A DNA stretch of 64,000 bases from Clostridia bacterium (lineage in GTDB: Bacteria > Bacillota > Clostridia > Christensenellales > Aristaeellaceae). The stretch spans positions 1 to 64,000 of the forward strand of contig JAFTPN010000034.1 of NCBI GenBank assembly GCA_017463245.1, read 5' to 3'. The translations under genes were made by a program, and so were the position numbers. Shown piece after piece: positions 34,490 to 43,444 of the stretch. The notes below the pieces were generated by a model, which made no database searches, had not been told where the DNA came from, and saw nothing but the letters and a program-made list of their open reading frames with translations. Within the stretch, counting starts at the first letter, position 1, and every line of letters starts with the position of its first letter.

Positions 34490-34876
34490 GTGAAAAACTA
34501 CACCCAGGTGTATGTGCAGAACAGCGTGGAAGCAGCGAAAATGTACTGCGACGCCTTCGGCGCGGAGATCACCCTGGAAATGATGGATGAGACCGGCATG
34601 GCCTATGCCCATTGCGTTTTGTCCGTCAACGGCGAAGGCTTTCTGGCGCTGGCCGAGGCCAAGAACCCCTGCGATGTGGCCTTCATCCACAAAATGAAAT
34701 GGGAGACCATGACCTTCCTGGCCTTTGAAATGGGCAGCGAGGCGGCGGTGCATCACGCCCTGGAGGTGCTCAGCGATGGCGGCGTGGTGCTGGAGCCCAT
34801 CCATGAGGTGCCCTGGAGCAGCTGCTGCGCCACGGTGATCGACAAATACGGCGTGTGCTGGTGGGTGGCGATCTGA
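34490..34876 (+). CDS. PhnB-like VOC-superfamily protein
   Basis: 128 residues with YVQNSVEAAKMYCDAFGAEI at the start and ATVIDKYGVCWWVAI at the end, the two hallmark strands of PhnB-type VOC proteins. Begins with GTG 34490, 11 bases after GGAGG. The metal site is degenerate; function unknown. It follows the MarR gene by 6 bases and closes the unit before a terminator. Confidence 0.8.
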   Translation: MKNYTQVYVQNSVEAAKMYCDAFGAEITLEMMDETGMAYAHCVLSVNGEGFLALAEAKNPCDVAFIHKMKWETMTFLAFEMGSEAAVHHALEVLSDGGVVLEPIHEVPWSSCCATVIDKYGVCWWVAI

Positions 34877-34886
34877 TAAAGCAATC

Positions 34887-34918
34887 AACGGTGGGAGCGT
34901 GTGGCTCTCACCGTTTTC
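34887..34918 (+). terminator. Terminator of the GT2-ThrE-MarR unit
   Basis: AACGGTGGGAGC pairs with GCTCTCACCGTT (one G-U), followed by TTCTC. Confidence 0.75.
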
Positions 34919-35030
34919 TCATGTTGTTATAATCCCCCTCTTTTTGAATCGACGACTGGAATATGGTAGCCTATGGTCACGGAAGGGCGGCACAACCCCC
35001 TCCGATGGATGGAAAGAGGAGTAAAGAACC

Positions 35031-35780
35031 ATGAAGAAAAAGACGCTTATCCTGCTGCTGATCGCCCTGTGCCTGGTGCTGGGCAGCTGCGGCTTCCGCG
35101 CCGGAACTTATTCTGCCTGGGGCTATCAGGCTGGGGAAGGCCATGTTGCCGACCGGGTGAAGAACGTGGAGATCAACTGGGTGGATGGCTCGGTGCAGGT
35201 GGCTTATCACGGCAGCGACGAGATCGCCTTCAGCGAGACCAGCCAGCGCAGGGTGGGCAAGGATGGCGAGCTGCGCTGGAAGGTGGATGGCGATACCCTG
35301 CGCATCGAATACGCTGCCCCCGGCTTCCGCAGCTGGTTCAGCCCCGAGAAGGATCTGACCCTGATGCTGCCGGAGAGCCTGACGCTGGATGTGCTGAAGA
35401 TCAATGTGGTTTCCGCCCAGGTGTGGGGAAGCGGGTTGAAGGTTGACGGGGAAGCCCGGGTGCAGTCCGTTTCCGGCGACGTGCAGCTTGGCTTTGCCGA
35501 TGCCCCCGGGAAGGTGGATGCGGATACCGTCAGCGGCGACATGGAGCTTCGCTTTGCCCAGACGCCCGAAACGATCACGGGCAATGCGGTCAGCGGCGAC
35601 ATGATCATCTGCCTGCCCGGGAACGCTGGCTTTACCGCCGAGGTGGACAGCGTCAGCGGCCGCGTGGAGGGCGACCTGCCCGTGGAGAAGCTGGACAAGG
35701 ATCGCTACACCTGCGGCGACGGGACGTGCAGCATCAGCCTGGATTCCGTCAGCGGCGATGTGCGGTTCAACGCCAACTGA
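35031..35780 (+). CDS. Lipoprotein with DUF4097 beta-helix-like domain
   Basis: 249 residues. The lipoprotein signal ends in LVLGSC, so Cys is lipidated and the protein faces outward. From about residue 40 the DUF4097 pattern of repeated VSGD turns appears (SVSGDVQLGF, TVSGDMELRF, AVSGDMIICL, SVSGRVEGDL, SVSGDVRFNA), each one strand turn of a beta solenoid. Function unknown; in other bacteria DUF4097 proteins are linked to envelope stress loci. GAGGAG precedes the ATG by about 8 bases. Confidence 0.85.
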   Translation: MKKKTLILLLIALCLVLGSCGFRAGTYSAWGYQAGEGHVADRVKNVEINWVDGSVQVAYHGSDEIAFSETSQRRVGKDGELRWKVDGDTLRIEYAAPGFRSWFSPEKDLTLMLPESLTLDVLKINVVSAQVWGSGLKVDGEARVQSVSGDVQLGFADAPGKVDADTVSGDMELRFAQTPETITGNAVSGDMIICLPGNAGFTAEVDSVSGRVEGDLPVEKLDKDRYTCGDGTCSISLDSVSGDVRFNAN

Positions 35781-35787
35781 CAAAAAA

Positions 35788-35820
35788 CGACCCCTGTTGC
35801 AGTAATAGCAGCAGGGGTCG
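35788..35820. terminator. Bidirectional terminator between convergent genes
   Basis: CGACCCCTGTTGC and GCAGCAGGGGTCG form a 13-bp stem (one G-U) around a 7-base loop, flanked by A and T runs, between the DUF4097 and mrp genes. Confidence 0.82.
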
Positions 35821-35829
35821 AAGGCGTTT

Positions 35830-36669
35830 TTATTCGTGCTTCAGCACGGGGCAGTTTTCCACAACAGCCACGGCGCCGTCCAGCCAGTTTTCGTTGAACA
35901 GCTCCACCAGGCCGGTATCGCAGGCCTTGGCCAGGGTGGGGTCGATGGGCAGCTGCGCCAGCAGGGGCAGGCTGTGCGCCTGGGCGACCTGCAGGGTCTT
36001 GCCCTCGCCGAAGGGATAGAGCTTCTTGTCGCAGTCCGGGCACTTGATGTAGGACATGTTCTCCACCAGACCCAGCACGGGAATGTTCATCATCTTGGCC
36101 ATGTTCACGGCCTTTTCCACGATCATGCCCACCAGCTCCTGGGGGCTGGCCACGATGATGATGCCGTCCAGGGGCAGGCTCTGGAACACCGTCAGCGGCA
36201 CATCGCCGGTTCCCGGAGGCATATCGACAAACATAAAGTCCACATCGCCCCAGATCACGTCGGTCCAGAACTGCTTCACCGTGCCGGCGATGAGGCTGCC
36301 GCGCCAGATCACAGGGTCGGTGTCGTTTTCCAGGAGCAGGTTCACGCTCATCAGGCGGATGCCGGTCTTGGTCTCGGCGGGGATGATGCCCTGGTCGCAG
36401 CCCATGGCCTTTTCATTCACACCAAACATCTTGGGGATGGAGGGGCCGGTGATGTCCGCATCCAGGATGGCGGTGGTGTGGCCGTTGCGGGCGGTGAGGG
36501 TGGCCAGCAGGCCGGTGACCAGGCTCTTGCCCACGCCGCCCTTGCCGGAAACCACGCCAATGACCTTTTTCACATTGCTGCCCGCGTTCTGGGGAGCCAG
36601 CAGGCTCTCGGGCTTGGCGGAGGAGCACTTGCTCTGGCAGGTAGAGCAATCGTGCGTGCATTCAGACAT
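35830..36669 (-). CDS. Mrp/NBP35-type iron-sulfur carrier ATPase
   Basis: 279 residues. The N-terminus has four Cys (CTHDCSTCQSKC) as in eukaryotic Nbp35, then the deviant Walker A SGKGGVGKS, DADITGPSIP and VDMPPGTGD; the C-terminal CPDC pair that holds a bridging [4Fe-4S] cluster is present. The protein moves iron-sulfur clusters to apoenzymes in the cytoplasm. It lies alone on the minus strand with GAGGTG upstream. A hairpin, GTCCGCAG..TGCGGAC (36696-36713), lies in its upstream region. Confidence 0.93.
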   Translation of the reverse strand: MSECTHDCSTCQSKCSSAKPESLLAPQNAGSNVKKVIGVVSGKGGVGKSLVTGLLATLTARNGHTTAILDADITGPSIPKMFGVNEKAMGCDQGIIPAETKTGIRLMSVNLLLENDTDPVIWRGSLIAGTVKQFWTDVIWGDVDFMFVDMPPGTGDVPLTVFQSLPLDGIIIVASPQELVGMIVEKAVNMAKMMNIPVLGLVENMSYIKCPDCDKKLYPFGEGKTLQVAQAHSLPLLAQLPIDPTLAKACDTGLVELFNENWLDGAVAVVENCPVLKHE

Positions 36670-36846
36670 TGAAATTCACCTCGGAAATATTTTGTCCGCA
36701 GCTTTGCGGACGACTCCTGTAAGGATTCGTGCCCGAAACACATTTTTCCTGCTTGCACCGGGAAGAATCTGCCTTTATCCTGCGTTGTAATATATGTAAA
36801 CGGACTTCTGGCGACACAGCTTGTCACAAAAGGTGTAATTTAGCGC

Positions 36847-36876
36847 TTGCCATGAAGGGTGGTTTCAATGTACAAT
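36847..36876 (+). promoter_or_regulatory. Promoter of the peptidoglycan-binding lipoprotein gene
   Basis: TTGCCA (36847-36852), 18-base spacer, TACAAT (36871-36876), 43 bases before the start. Confidence 0.6.
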
Positions 36877-36919
36877 AGATAAGTACCTGTGTAGTTTCAC
36901 CCATGGGAGGTTTTGTGAT

Positions 36920-38788
36920 ATGAAGTTTGAATTCAAGGGAAAGCGTGTTGGCAAGGGTCTGGCGCTGGCGGGCACCCTCGCCCTGTGCCTGGTACTGACG
37001 GGCTGCTACATCCCGCCGGATGAGATCGCCGCCGGTACCACCAATATGACGGTGGGCAGCAACAACCTGCCCTTCGATACCTTTGCGCCTGCGACGGACG
37101 TTCCCACCCAGGTACCCACCCAGGCGCCCACGGATGCTCCCAGCCAGCCCACCATCAACTGGGACGATTGGGGCACCAACGTGACCACCAACACGCCTAA
37201 CCCCAATATGGGCGGCACAGGCACCATTGTGGTGGTGACCCAGCAGCCCACCAATACCCCCAACCCCAATGTGCCCACGGCTACCCCTGCCTCTTCCAGC
37301 CTGAAGAACGGCTCCACCGGCACCGAGGTGCGCCAGGTGCAGCAGCGGCTGAAGGAGCTGGGCTACCTCTCCGGCTCTGCCGACGGTGACTTCGGCGACG
37401 CTACCGAGGCGGCTGTCCGCGCCTTCCAGGAGGCCAACGGCCTGACGGTGGACGGCAAGGTGGGCAAGCAGACCCTGGCCAAGCTGAACAGCAACAATGC
37501 GGTTTCTGCCAAGAACAGCGGCAACACCATCGCCGTTGTGACCAAGAAGCCCTCTGCCACCAACACCCCCAAGCCCACCAGCACCCCCAATGTGAGCAAC
37601 ACCTACCTGGAGGTGGGTTCCTCCGGCACCAAGGTGCGCACCCTGCAGCAGCGGCTGATCTCCCTGGGCTATCTGGCTGGCACCGCGGACGGTGAATACG
37701 GCGGCGCGACCCAGGCGGCGGTGAAGTCCTTCCAGGAACGCTCCGGCCTGTGGGCAGATGGCGTGGCTGGCCCCAAGACCCTGGAGAAGCTGTATTCCTC
37801 CAGCGCGCGCAAGGCTTCCTCTGCGGCCGCTTATGTGGGCGGAACCCTGGAGGAAGGCCATAATGGCGAGGCTGTCCGTATCCTGCAGCGCCGCCTGAAG
37901 GAGCTGGGCTACCTCTCTGGTTCTATCGATGGCGACTTTGGCGCTGCCACCAAGGAGGCTGTGACCGCCTTCCAGCTGAACAACGGCCTCAAGGGCGACG
38001 GCAAGGCCGGTACCGCCACCATGAACAAGCTCTTTGAAGAAGACCTGGTGAAGGAGAGCGAAGCCAAGGACAACGACACCACCATTTCTTCCACCGGCTA
38101 TGTGGTGCTGGAGGAAGGCTCCGAGGGCGATGCGGTGCGCAAGCTGCAAAAGGCGCTGAAGGAGCTGGGCTACTACTCCGGCTCTGTGGACGGCAGCTAT
38201 GGCTCCGGCACCGCGGGCGCGGTGATGGCCTTCCAGCGCGCCAATGACATCACCGTGGACGGCAAGGCCGGCCCCACCACCCAGCGTGTGCTGTATGGCA
38301 CCGGCACTTCCATCACCTATTCCACCCTGCGCGAGGGCGACAGCGGCTCTGCCGTGCGCAACCTGCAGCACACCCTCTATGAGCTGGGCTACTACGACGG
38401 CAAGATCGACGGCGACTACGGCGCCACCACCCGCGACGCTGTGCGTGCCTTCCAGATCCAGAACAAGCTCAGCCCCGTGGACGGTGTGGCGGGCAACAAG
38501 ACTTTGCAGAAGCTGTACTCCTCCTCTGCCAAGGCGGCTGCTGCCACCACCACCGAGTTCGAGACCCTGCGCAAGGGCGATGCGGGCAACGAAGTGGTGG
38601 AAATGCAGGACTGCCTGATGCAGCTGGGCTACCTGGCGGAGATCACCGGCGAATATGACAATGCCACCGTGGCGGCGGTGAAGCTCTTCCAGCAGACCAA
38701 CGGCCTGAGCCCCGTGGACGGTGTGGCAGGCAACAAGACCCTGCAGAAGCTGTATTCCGGCAATGCCAAGGCTTATATCGGCAACTGA
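36920..38788 (+). CDS. Lipoprotein with six peptidoglycan-binding (PG_binding_1) repeats
   Basis: 622 residues. The signal peptide ends in the lipobox LVLTGC (Cys about 32). A Pro/Thr linker (about 50-125) follows and then six PG_binding_1 modules of about 65 residues each, recognised by G..V..LQ..L..LGY..G..DG.YG..T..AV..FQ (GTEVRQVQQRLKELGYLSGS is the first). Linkers between modules 1 and 2 are again Pro/Thr. No hydrolase domain is attached, so the protein is a pure wall binder, maybe a scaffold or wall-membrane tether. GGGAGG precedes the ATG. Confidence 0.93.
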   Translation: MKFEFKGKRVGKGLALAGTLALCLVLTGCYIPPDEIAAGTTNMTVGSNNLPFDTFAPATDVPTQVPTQAPTDAPSQPTINWDDWGTNVTTNTPNPNMGGTGTIVVVTQQPTNTPNPNVPTATPASSSLKNGSTGTEVRQVQQRLKELGYLSGSADGDFGDATEAAVRAFQEANGLTVDGKVGKQTLAKLNSNNAVSAKNSGNTIAVVTKKPSATNTPKPTSTPNVSNTYLEVGSSGTKVRTLQQRLISLGYLAGTADGEYGGATQAAVKSFQERSGLWADGVAGPKTLEKLYSSSARKASSAAAYVGGTLEEGHNGEAVRILQRRLKELGYLSGSIDGDFGAATKEAVTAFQLNNGLKGDGKAGTATMNKLFEEDLVKESEAKDNDTTISSTGYVVLEEGSEGDAVRKLQKALKELGYYSGSVDGSYGSGTAGAVMAFQRANDITVDGKAGPTTQRVLYGTGTSITYSTLREGDSGSAVRNLQHTLYELGYYDGKIDGDYGATTRDAVRAFQIQNKLSPVDGVAGNKTLQKLYSSSAKAAAATTTEFETLRKGDAGNEVVEMQDCLMQLGYLAEITGEYDNATVAAVKLFQQTNGLSPVDGVAGNKTLQKLYSGNAKAYIGN

Positions 38789-38803
38789 TCATTGTTATTT
38801 TCA

Positions 38804-38838
38804 GGGACGCAAGATTGCTTGCGTCCCATCCTTTTTTT
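38804..38838 (+). terminator. Terminator behind the PG-binding lipoprotein
   Basis: GGGACGCAAG, loop ATTG, CTTGCGTCCC, then a run of seven T. Confidence 0.9.
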
Positions 38839-38901
38839 CATGCAGGGAAACGGCAAGTTCGTCCGTTGAATAGGCAAAAGATACCAGGGGAGGAAACCTT
38901 G

Positions 38902-40437
38902 ATGAAACGACTGATGCTTGTGCTCCTGCTTTTGTGCAGCCTGTGGAACGTGGCCTGCGCCGTGCCGAACCCGGAGGATGTGGCCAGGGAAACCTTGCAG
39001 GCGGCGCACCCGGACTATACCATGCTGGACTTTGACCAATGGGGCAATGCCGCTGCGGCCGTGCTGGGCAAGGGGGAGGAGCGCATCCTTTGCGTGGCGG
39101 AGGGACACACCGGCGAGTGGCAGGTGGTGGTGGATAACCCCAAGGCACTGCCAGCGGGCGCGGAGGTCAGCTTGTTAATGGACTCGGATATTTCGCTGTA
39201 TTGGAGCATCCAGAACAAAGAAGCCAATGTGACATGGATGTACAGCTGCTTCCGGGATTCTGAACAATGGAGCGATGTGGACTGCATCCGCATGGTGCTG
39301 GGTGAGAACCAGCTGATCGAGACCTCCCTCTATTGGGAAAACGACATGCTGAAGCAGGTCACGGAGTACCGCGACGAGAACGAGAACTTCCTCCGGCGGG
39401 AGGAAACGGCCGCCATCCCCGCCAAGTGGATGCGCAGCTATAACACCCTGCAAACCTACGATGCATCCATCCTGTCGATGCAGGAGGATTCGTGGTACTA
39501 CGACTACGACGGCTGGCTGAACGAGACCACTCTGCGCCTGTGCGCCGGGGAGATCGCGCCGGAATATACCTTCGTGGCTGGTGCGGCCAAGGATGACGGC
39601 ATTGAGCTGCTCATGCGGGACAAGGACGGCACCCTGCGCCTGGTGACCTGCGCCTGCTATGACGGTATGACCGTCACGAATATTTCTTCGCCCCTGCCGG
39701 AAAACACCCATTACGGCTATGAGAACTTCTGGGACGCCATCGCGGTGGATATGCATTCCGCTGCCGGGGTCAGCCCCTATGCCAATGGCGCCTGGGCGGT
39801 GCGCTACACCTGGCCGATGACGGACGAAGGGGACATTCTGCACTACGGACGGAACTGGATCTCCTGCGATGCGGGGCCGAATTTCAGCCGCCTCTATGTG
39901 GGCGACCACCCCTGGACGGACATCAGCACCACCGACTGGGAGAGCCTCCCCGCCAGCCTGGAGGAAGCCCTGGAACACCTTGACCCCAGCCGCTGGGCTG
40001 TGGTGAACAACCCCGACCCTGCCGACCGCCTGCACCTGCGCTACCGGGACGACAAGACCTCCCGCTCCTTTGGCAAGTATTACAACGGCACCCCTGCGGA
40101 GGTGCTGCGCACCGCCGGGGACTGGGCGTTCGTCCGGGTGGGCGGCATGACCGGCTGGATGATGAAGCAGTACCTGGCCTTTGGCAAGGATGCCTGGGAG
40201 GTGCAAGCTGCCTTCCCTGGCCTGTTCTTTGTAGAAAACGAGGAGTACTTCCTTGTGTGGAAGGAGGACAGGATGCTGGAAGGCAAATTCCCCGCCGACG
40301 GCGACTGGTCGGTGGAGCGGGGCGAGAACTTCGTCATCATGGGCATTGTGGGGGATGAATGGTATCACGTCTGGTTCACCGATCTGGACGAAAGCGGCTA
40401 TATGCGCCAGAGCGACTTCTGGCCGGGGAATGGCTGA
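38902..40437 (+). CDS. Secreted protein with C-terminal SH3 domain, function unknown
   Basis: 511 residues with signal peptide (MKRLMLVLLLLCSLWNVACA). The long middle region is rich in Trp, Tyr and Asp and alternates beta strands without a family I know. At about 375-430 lies a bacterial SH3 domain (LHLRYRDDKTSRSFGKYYNG, then VGGMTGWMMKQYLAFG), often a wall-binding module. About 75 residues with further beta strands follow. Start at ATG 38902, 8 bases from GGAGG. It begins 64 bases after the PG-binding lipoprotein terminator and might be expressed from read-through. Confidence 0.8.
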   Translation: MKRLMLVLLLLCSLWNVACAVPNPEDVARETLQAAHPDYTMLDFDQWGNAAAAVLGKGEERILCVAEGHTGEWQVVVDNPKALPAGAEVSLLMDSDISLYWSIQNKEANVTWMYSCFRDSEQWSDVDCIRMVLGENQLIETSLYWENDMLKQVTEYRDENENFLRREETAAIPAKWMRSYNTLQTYDASILSMQEDSWYYDYDGWLNETTLRLCAGEIAPEYTFVAGAAKDDGIELLMRDKDGTLRLVTCACYDGMTVTNISSPLPENTHYGYENFWDAIAVDMHSAAGVSPYANGAWAVRYTWPMTDEGDILHYGRNWISCDAGPNFSRLYVGDHPWTDISTTDWESLPASLEEALEHLDPSRWAVVNNPDPADRLHLRYRDDKTSRSFGKYYNGTPAEVLRTAGDWAFVRVGGMTGWMMKQYLAFGKDAWEVQAAFPGLFFVENEEYFLVWKEDRMLEGKFPADGDWSVERGENFVIMGIVGDEWYHVWFTDLDESGYMRQSDFWPGNG

Positions 40438-40443
40438 TGGTGC

Positions 40444-40473
40444 TTGACAGCCCGGCAGCGCTTGCCCTATAAT
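40444..40473 (+). promoter_or_regulatory. Promoter of the AKR-like gene
   Basis: TTGACA (40444-40449), 18-base spacer, TATAAT (40468-40473), 38 bases before the start codon; both hexamers are perfect. Confidence 0.8.
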
Positions 40474-40511
40474 CAGCCTAACAGATACAACTGCATACGG
40501 AGGTCATTTCC

Positions 40512-41372
40512 ATGAGCGAGATCCTTTTCCCCCGCACGGAGGTGGCAGGCGTGTCCCTGTCCCGCATGATCATCGGCACCAACTGGATGCTGGGCTGGAG
40601 CCACCGCGGCCCCGCCAGCGATCATCAGATCCTGAACAAGTTTTCCAATGGCGAAAAGGCATACCCCCTGCTGAAGACCTTCCTGGATCGGGGCGTGGAC
40701 ACCCTCATGGCGCCCCTGCAGCAGGAAAAGGTGATGCAGGAGGCGGTGCAGTATGCCCAGGACAAGTCCGGCAAAAAGCTGATCCTCATCGACACGCCCA
40801 TCATCAACGTGGACGACAGCGAGGCCGCCCGCCGGGAGGCCAGAGCAACCATCCGCCGCAGCAAGGAGTGCGGCGCCACCTTCTGCCTGGTGCATCATTC
40901 CAGCGCCGAGCAGCTGGTGAACAAGAACAAGCACATCATCGACCGCCTGCCGGACTACCTGGACATGATCCGCCAGGAGGGGATGATCCCCGGCCTGTCC
41001 GCCCATATGCCCGAATTGGTGACCTATTCCGACGAGAATGAGTACGACGTGCAGACCTACATCCAGATCTACAACGCCATGGGCTTCCTGATGCAGGTGG
41101 AAGTGGAAACCGTGAACCAGATCATCCACAATGCAAAGAAGCCGGTGATGACCATCAAGCCCATGGCCGCCGGCCGCACCACGCCCTTTGTGGGACTGAA
41201 TTTCGTGTGGAACACCATCCGCCCCTGCGATATGGTGACGGTGGGCTGCTTCGACCCGGAGGAAGCCGAGGAAGATGTGGAGATTTCCCTGGCAGCCATC
41301 GAACGGCGGATGCCGCAGATCGGCAAGCGCTCCAGCCCCAATGTGAAGCAGGATGCGTTTGGGAATAAGTAA
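40512..41372 (+). CDS. Aldo-keto-reductase-like TIM-barrel protein
   Basis: 286 residues. GVSLSRMIIGTN near the start, LIDTPIINV in the middle and the final KPMAAGRTTP...MVTVGCFDPEEAEEDVEISL follow the strand order of aldo-keto reductases, but the catalytic Tyr/His/Lys/Asp set is not clearly seen, so redox activity is uncertain. Relatives in gut Firmicutes are annotated only as hypothetical or AKR-like. It stands alone between its promoter and a strong terminator. Confidence 0.65.
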   Translation: MSEILFPRTEVAGVSLSRMIIGTNWMLGWSHRGPASDHQILNKFSNGEKAYPLLKTFLDRGVDTLMAPLQQEKVMQEAVQYAQDKSGKKLILIDTPIINVDDSEAARREARATIRRSKECGATFCLVHHSSAEQLVNKNKHIIDRLPDYLDMIRQEGMIPGLSAHMPELVTYSDENEYDVQTYIQIYNAMGFLMQVEVETVNQIIHNAKKPVMTIKPMAAGRTTPFVGLNFVWNTIRPCDMVTVGCFDPEEAEEDVEISLAAIERRMPQIGKRSSPNVKQDAFGNK

Positions 41373-41377
41373 AAGAA

Positions 41378-41417
41378 AAATACAGCGCCGCTGATGGGTG
41401 TCAGCGGCGCTGTATTT
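41378..41417 (+). terminator. Terminator of the AKR-like gene
   Basis: AATACAGCGCCGCTGA pairs over 16 bp with TCAGCGGCGCTGTATT around a 6-base loop. Confidence 0.85.
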
Positions 41418-41477
41418 GTTTGAGGGTACATAAGCAAAGTAAAACAGAAGGATTGCTGGTTGGCTGTGCAAAAAGCC

Positions 41478-41613
41478 TTCCCCTTGAGGGGAAGGTGGCA
41501 GCTTTAGCTGCCGGATGAGGTGGTAAGCGGCATGTTTGCCCTGTTGGAATGAGGCGTTCGAGCGGCTTTCCACCTCATCAGTCGCTGCGGCGACAGCTTC
41601 CCCTCAAGGGGAA
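41478..41613. repeat. Facing pair of type-A palindromic repeats
   Basis: A reverse copy (41478-41523, TTCCCCTTGAGGGGAAGG...GGATGAGGTGG) and a forward copy (41570-41613, CCACCTCATCAGTC...AAGGGGAAGCC) about 46 bases apart, as at 12530-12642 but in the opposite order. The stretch 41418-41477 and 41614-41659 show no gene. Confidence 0.75.
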
Positions 41614-41659
41614 GCCAAGGTTTTGCGCATCGCAGATGTGATGCAGGCAAGTGTCTTGG

Positions 41660-42844
41660 TCAGTCCACCAGCGAAAGCTCCGCATCCGCCCGTGCTCCGC
41701 CCATCCACATGGTGGAGTAAATGCCCGGGGTGAGGGGCGCGCAGGTGAAGGTGGAGGTCATGTGGTAGACATCGCCGGTCTCGGCTGCCTTGTCCAGGCC
41801 GCAGAGGACTTCCAGGGCGTGGAAGCCCATCTCCTTGCTCAGCCGGTTGGGACGGCCGCCGCGGATGGCCCAGGCCAGCTCCGCCACGCCGATGCCGCGG
41901 TTGCCGTAGCCCTTTTCAAAGTCCGTGGCGTCGTCCAGCACGCAGGTGCCGTTGTAGCCATGGGTCAGGGGCAGGTAGCAGGGTTCGCTTTCCGGCTTCA
42001 AGAGGCGCACCGGATTGCCAAAGCGGTTGGGGTCGCCCAGCTCCAGGATGCCCGCCGTGCCGTAGATGCGGAAGGTGGAGCATTCTGCGCCGATGGTGTT
42101 GCCGTCAAAGTGCAGCATGCCCAGCGCACCACGCTGGAATTTCAGCGAGCCGGCCACCAGGTTGTTGCCGGGGATCTGCCAGGCATCGGGGTCGTTCTCG
42201 TTGAAGAGGAACTGCCTGCGGCGCGGGGCGGCAGGTGCGCCGAAGCCCGTGACCTCGCTCACCGGCCCCAGCAGGGTCAAAAGGGACTGAATGTAGTAAA
42301 TGCCCACGTCATAGGGCAGAGCGCCGCCCTCGTTGCGCAGGAAACGGAAGCGCTCGGCGTTCAGGTTCTGGTCGCGGTTGATGGACACGACGCAGGAGGT
42401 CACATCGCCGATGAGGCCGTGGTCGATGGCCCAGCGGGCGGTCTGGATGCTGGCGCCCAGCACGGTGTCCGGCGCCACGCCCAGGTACAGGTGCTTTTCG
42501 TTGGCAATTTGAACCAGTTCCTGCGCCTGCTCCAGGCGGGAGGTCATGGTTTTTTCGGTGTAGACGTGCTTGCCCGCCAGCAGCATCTTTTTGATGATGG
42601 CATAGTGGGCGTCAGCGCCGGTGAGGTTCACCACCAGCTCGATCTCCGGGCAGGCAGCCATCTCCTCCAGGGTCATGATGTGGGGAACGCCGTATTCTTT
42701 GGCGGCCTGCTGTGCCAGGTCAGGATTCAGGTCGCACACGGCCGCCACATCCAGGATGCGGAAAAGCCGGGTCATATTGCGCAGGTACACATGGCTGATG
42801 ATGCCGCAGCCCACCACGCCTACCTTCACACGCTTGATGTCCAT
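41660..42844 (-). CDS. Gfo/Idh/MocA-family oxidoreductase
   Basis: 394 residues. Rossmann start KVGVVGCGIISHVYLRN (GxGxxxxxxY), AGKHVYTEKTM with the catalytic EKT in place of the usual EKP, and a C-terminal beta domain. Members oxidise sugars or inositols with NAD(P). VYTEK instead of VxCEKP is a common variant. The gene lies 16 bases behind the VOC gene, so the pair forms an operon with an unknown sugar substrate. Confidence 0.9.
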   Translation of the reverse strand: MDIKRVKVGVVGCGIISHVYLRNMTRLFRILDVAAVCDLNPDLAQQAAKEYGVPHIMTLEEMAACPEIELVVNLTGADAHYAIIKKMLLAGKHVYTEKTMTSRLEQAQELVQIANEKHLYLGVAPDTVLGASIQTARWAIDHGLIGDVTSCVVSINRDQNLNAERFRFLRNEGGALPYDVGIYYIQSLLTLLGPVSEVTGFGAPAAPRRRQFLFNENDPDAWQIPGNNLVAGSLKFQRGALGMLHFDGNTIGAECSTFRIYGTAGILELGDPNRFGNPVRLLKPESEPCYLPLTHGYNGTCVLDDATDFEKGYGNRGIGVAELAWAIRGGRPNRLSKEMGFHALEVLCGLDKAAETGDVYHMTSTFTCAPLTPGIYSTMWMGGARADAELSLVD

Positions 42845-42860
42845 GGGCAGGCTCCTTTCA

Positions 42861-43319
42861 TCAATAGCTTTCCAGGGTCTCGATGATGCACTTCAGTTCG
42901 TCCGTGGCGTCGATGTAGGCATATTCGCCGCCGCCATCGCCATACTTGCCGCGCTGCACGCACTTGAAGCCCATGCCCTCCAGGGTCACAAGCTTTTCAT
43001 CGGTACCCTTCACGCCAAAGGCGATGTGGTGGATGCCCTCGCCGTGCTGGTCAAGGAAGTCCTGCCAGGTGCTCTTCACGCCATTGGGCTCGATGAGCTC
43101 CAGCTGGATGTTTTCCATGTCGAAGAAGGCCAGCTTGCTGTTGGCCTCGGGGGCGGGCTGACCGTCCACCAGGGTCTTGGTCACGGCATAGTCGCCGCAG
43201 GGCTGGGTGGGGGGAACCGGCACGCCCAGGAACTCGGCAAACTTCTTTTTGGTAGTTTCGATATCACGAACGATGAAGCCCACCTGTGCCACGCGGAGCG
43301 TATTCAATACACCTGCCAT
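42861..43319 (-). CDS. VOC-superfamily protein (glyoxalase/epimerase-like)
   Basis: 152 residues with two VOC modules in one chain: RVAQVGFIVRDIETTKKKFAEF begins the first and IHHIAFGVKGTDEKL the second. Metal-ligand candidates are Gln8-type, Glu in IQLELIEP, His in GIHHIAF and Glu near the end. It resembles methylmalonyl-CoA epimerase and lactoylglutathione lyase, but its partner Gfo/Idh gene suggests a sugar-related reaction. RBS GAAGG. Confidence 0.8.
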   Translation of the reverse strand: MAGVLNTLRVAQVGFIVRDIETTKKKFAEFLGVPVPPTQPCGDYAVTKTLVDGQPAPEANSKLAFFDMENIQLELIEPNGVKSTWQDFLDQHGEGIHHIAFGVKGTDEKLVTLEGMGFKCVQRGKYGDGGGEYAYIDATDELKCIIETLESY

Positions 43320-43362
43320 AGGAATACCTTCTTTCTATTTGATTGTCGGGTGCTATGCTGCC

Positions 43363-43391
43363 ATGATACATGATTTTTTCGGGGTTGTAAA
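43363..43391 (-). promoter_or_regulatory. Promoter of the VOC-Gfo/Idh operon
   Basis: Minus strand: TTTACA (43391-43386), 17-base spacer, TATCAT (43368-43363). Confidence 0.6.
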
Positions 43392-43411
43392 GGGTTGCGC
43401 GTTGACAACTG

Positions 43412-43420
43412 TGGTATACT
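43412..43420 (+). promoter_or_regulatory. Extended -10 promoter of the transglutaminase gene
   Basis: TGGTATACT at 43412-43420 fits TGnTATAAT with one mismatch. No -35 is at the right distance (a TTGACA lies only 7 bases upstream), consistent with an extended -10 type. Confidence 0.4.
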
Positions 43421-43444
43421 GAGGAAAAAGGGAGGTGCTGGGAA

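Noticed and set aside
37290..38780. Regularly spaced DNA repeats that could suggest a CRISPR or satellite array
   Set aside because: They encode the six PG_binding_1 modules in one intact frame; spacing is about 65 codons and the repeats diverge as protein modules do.
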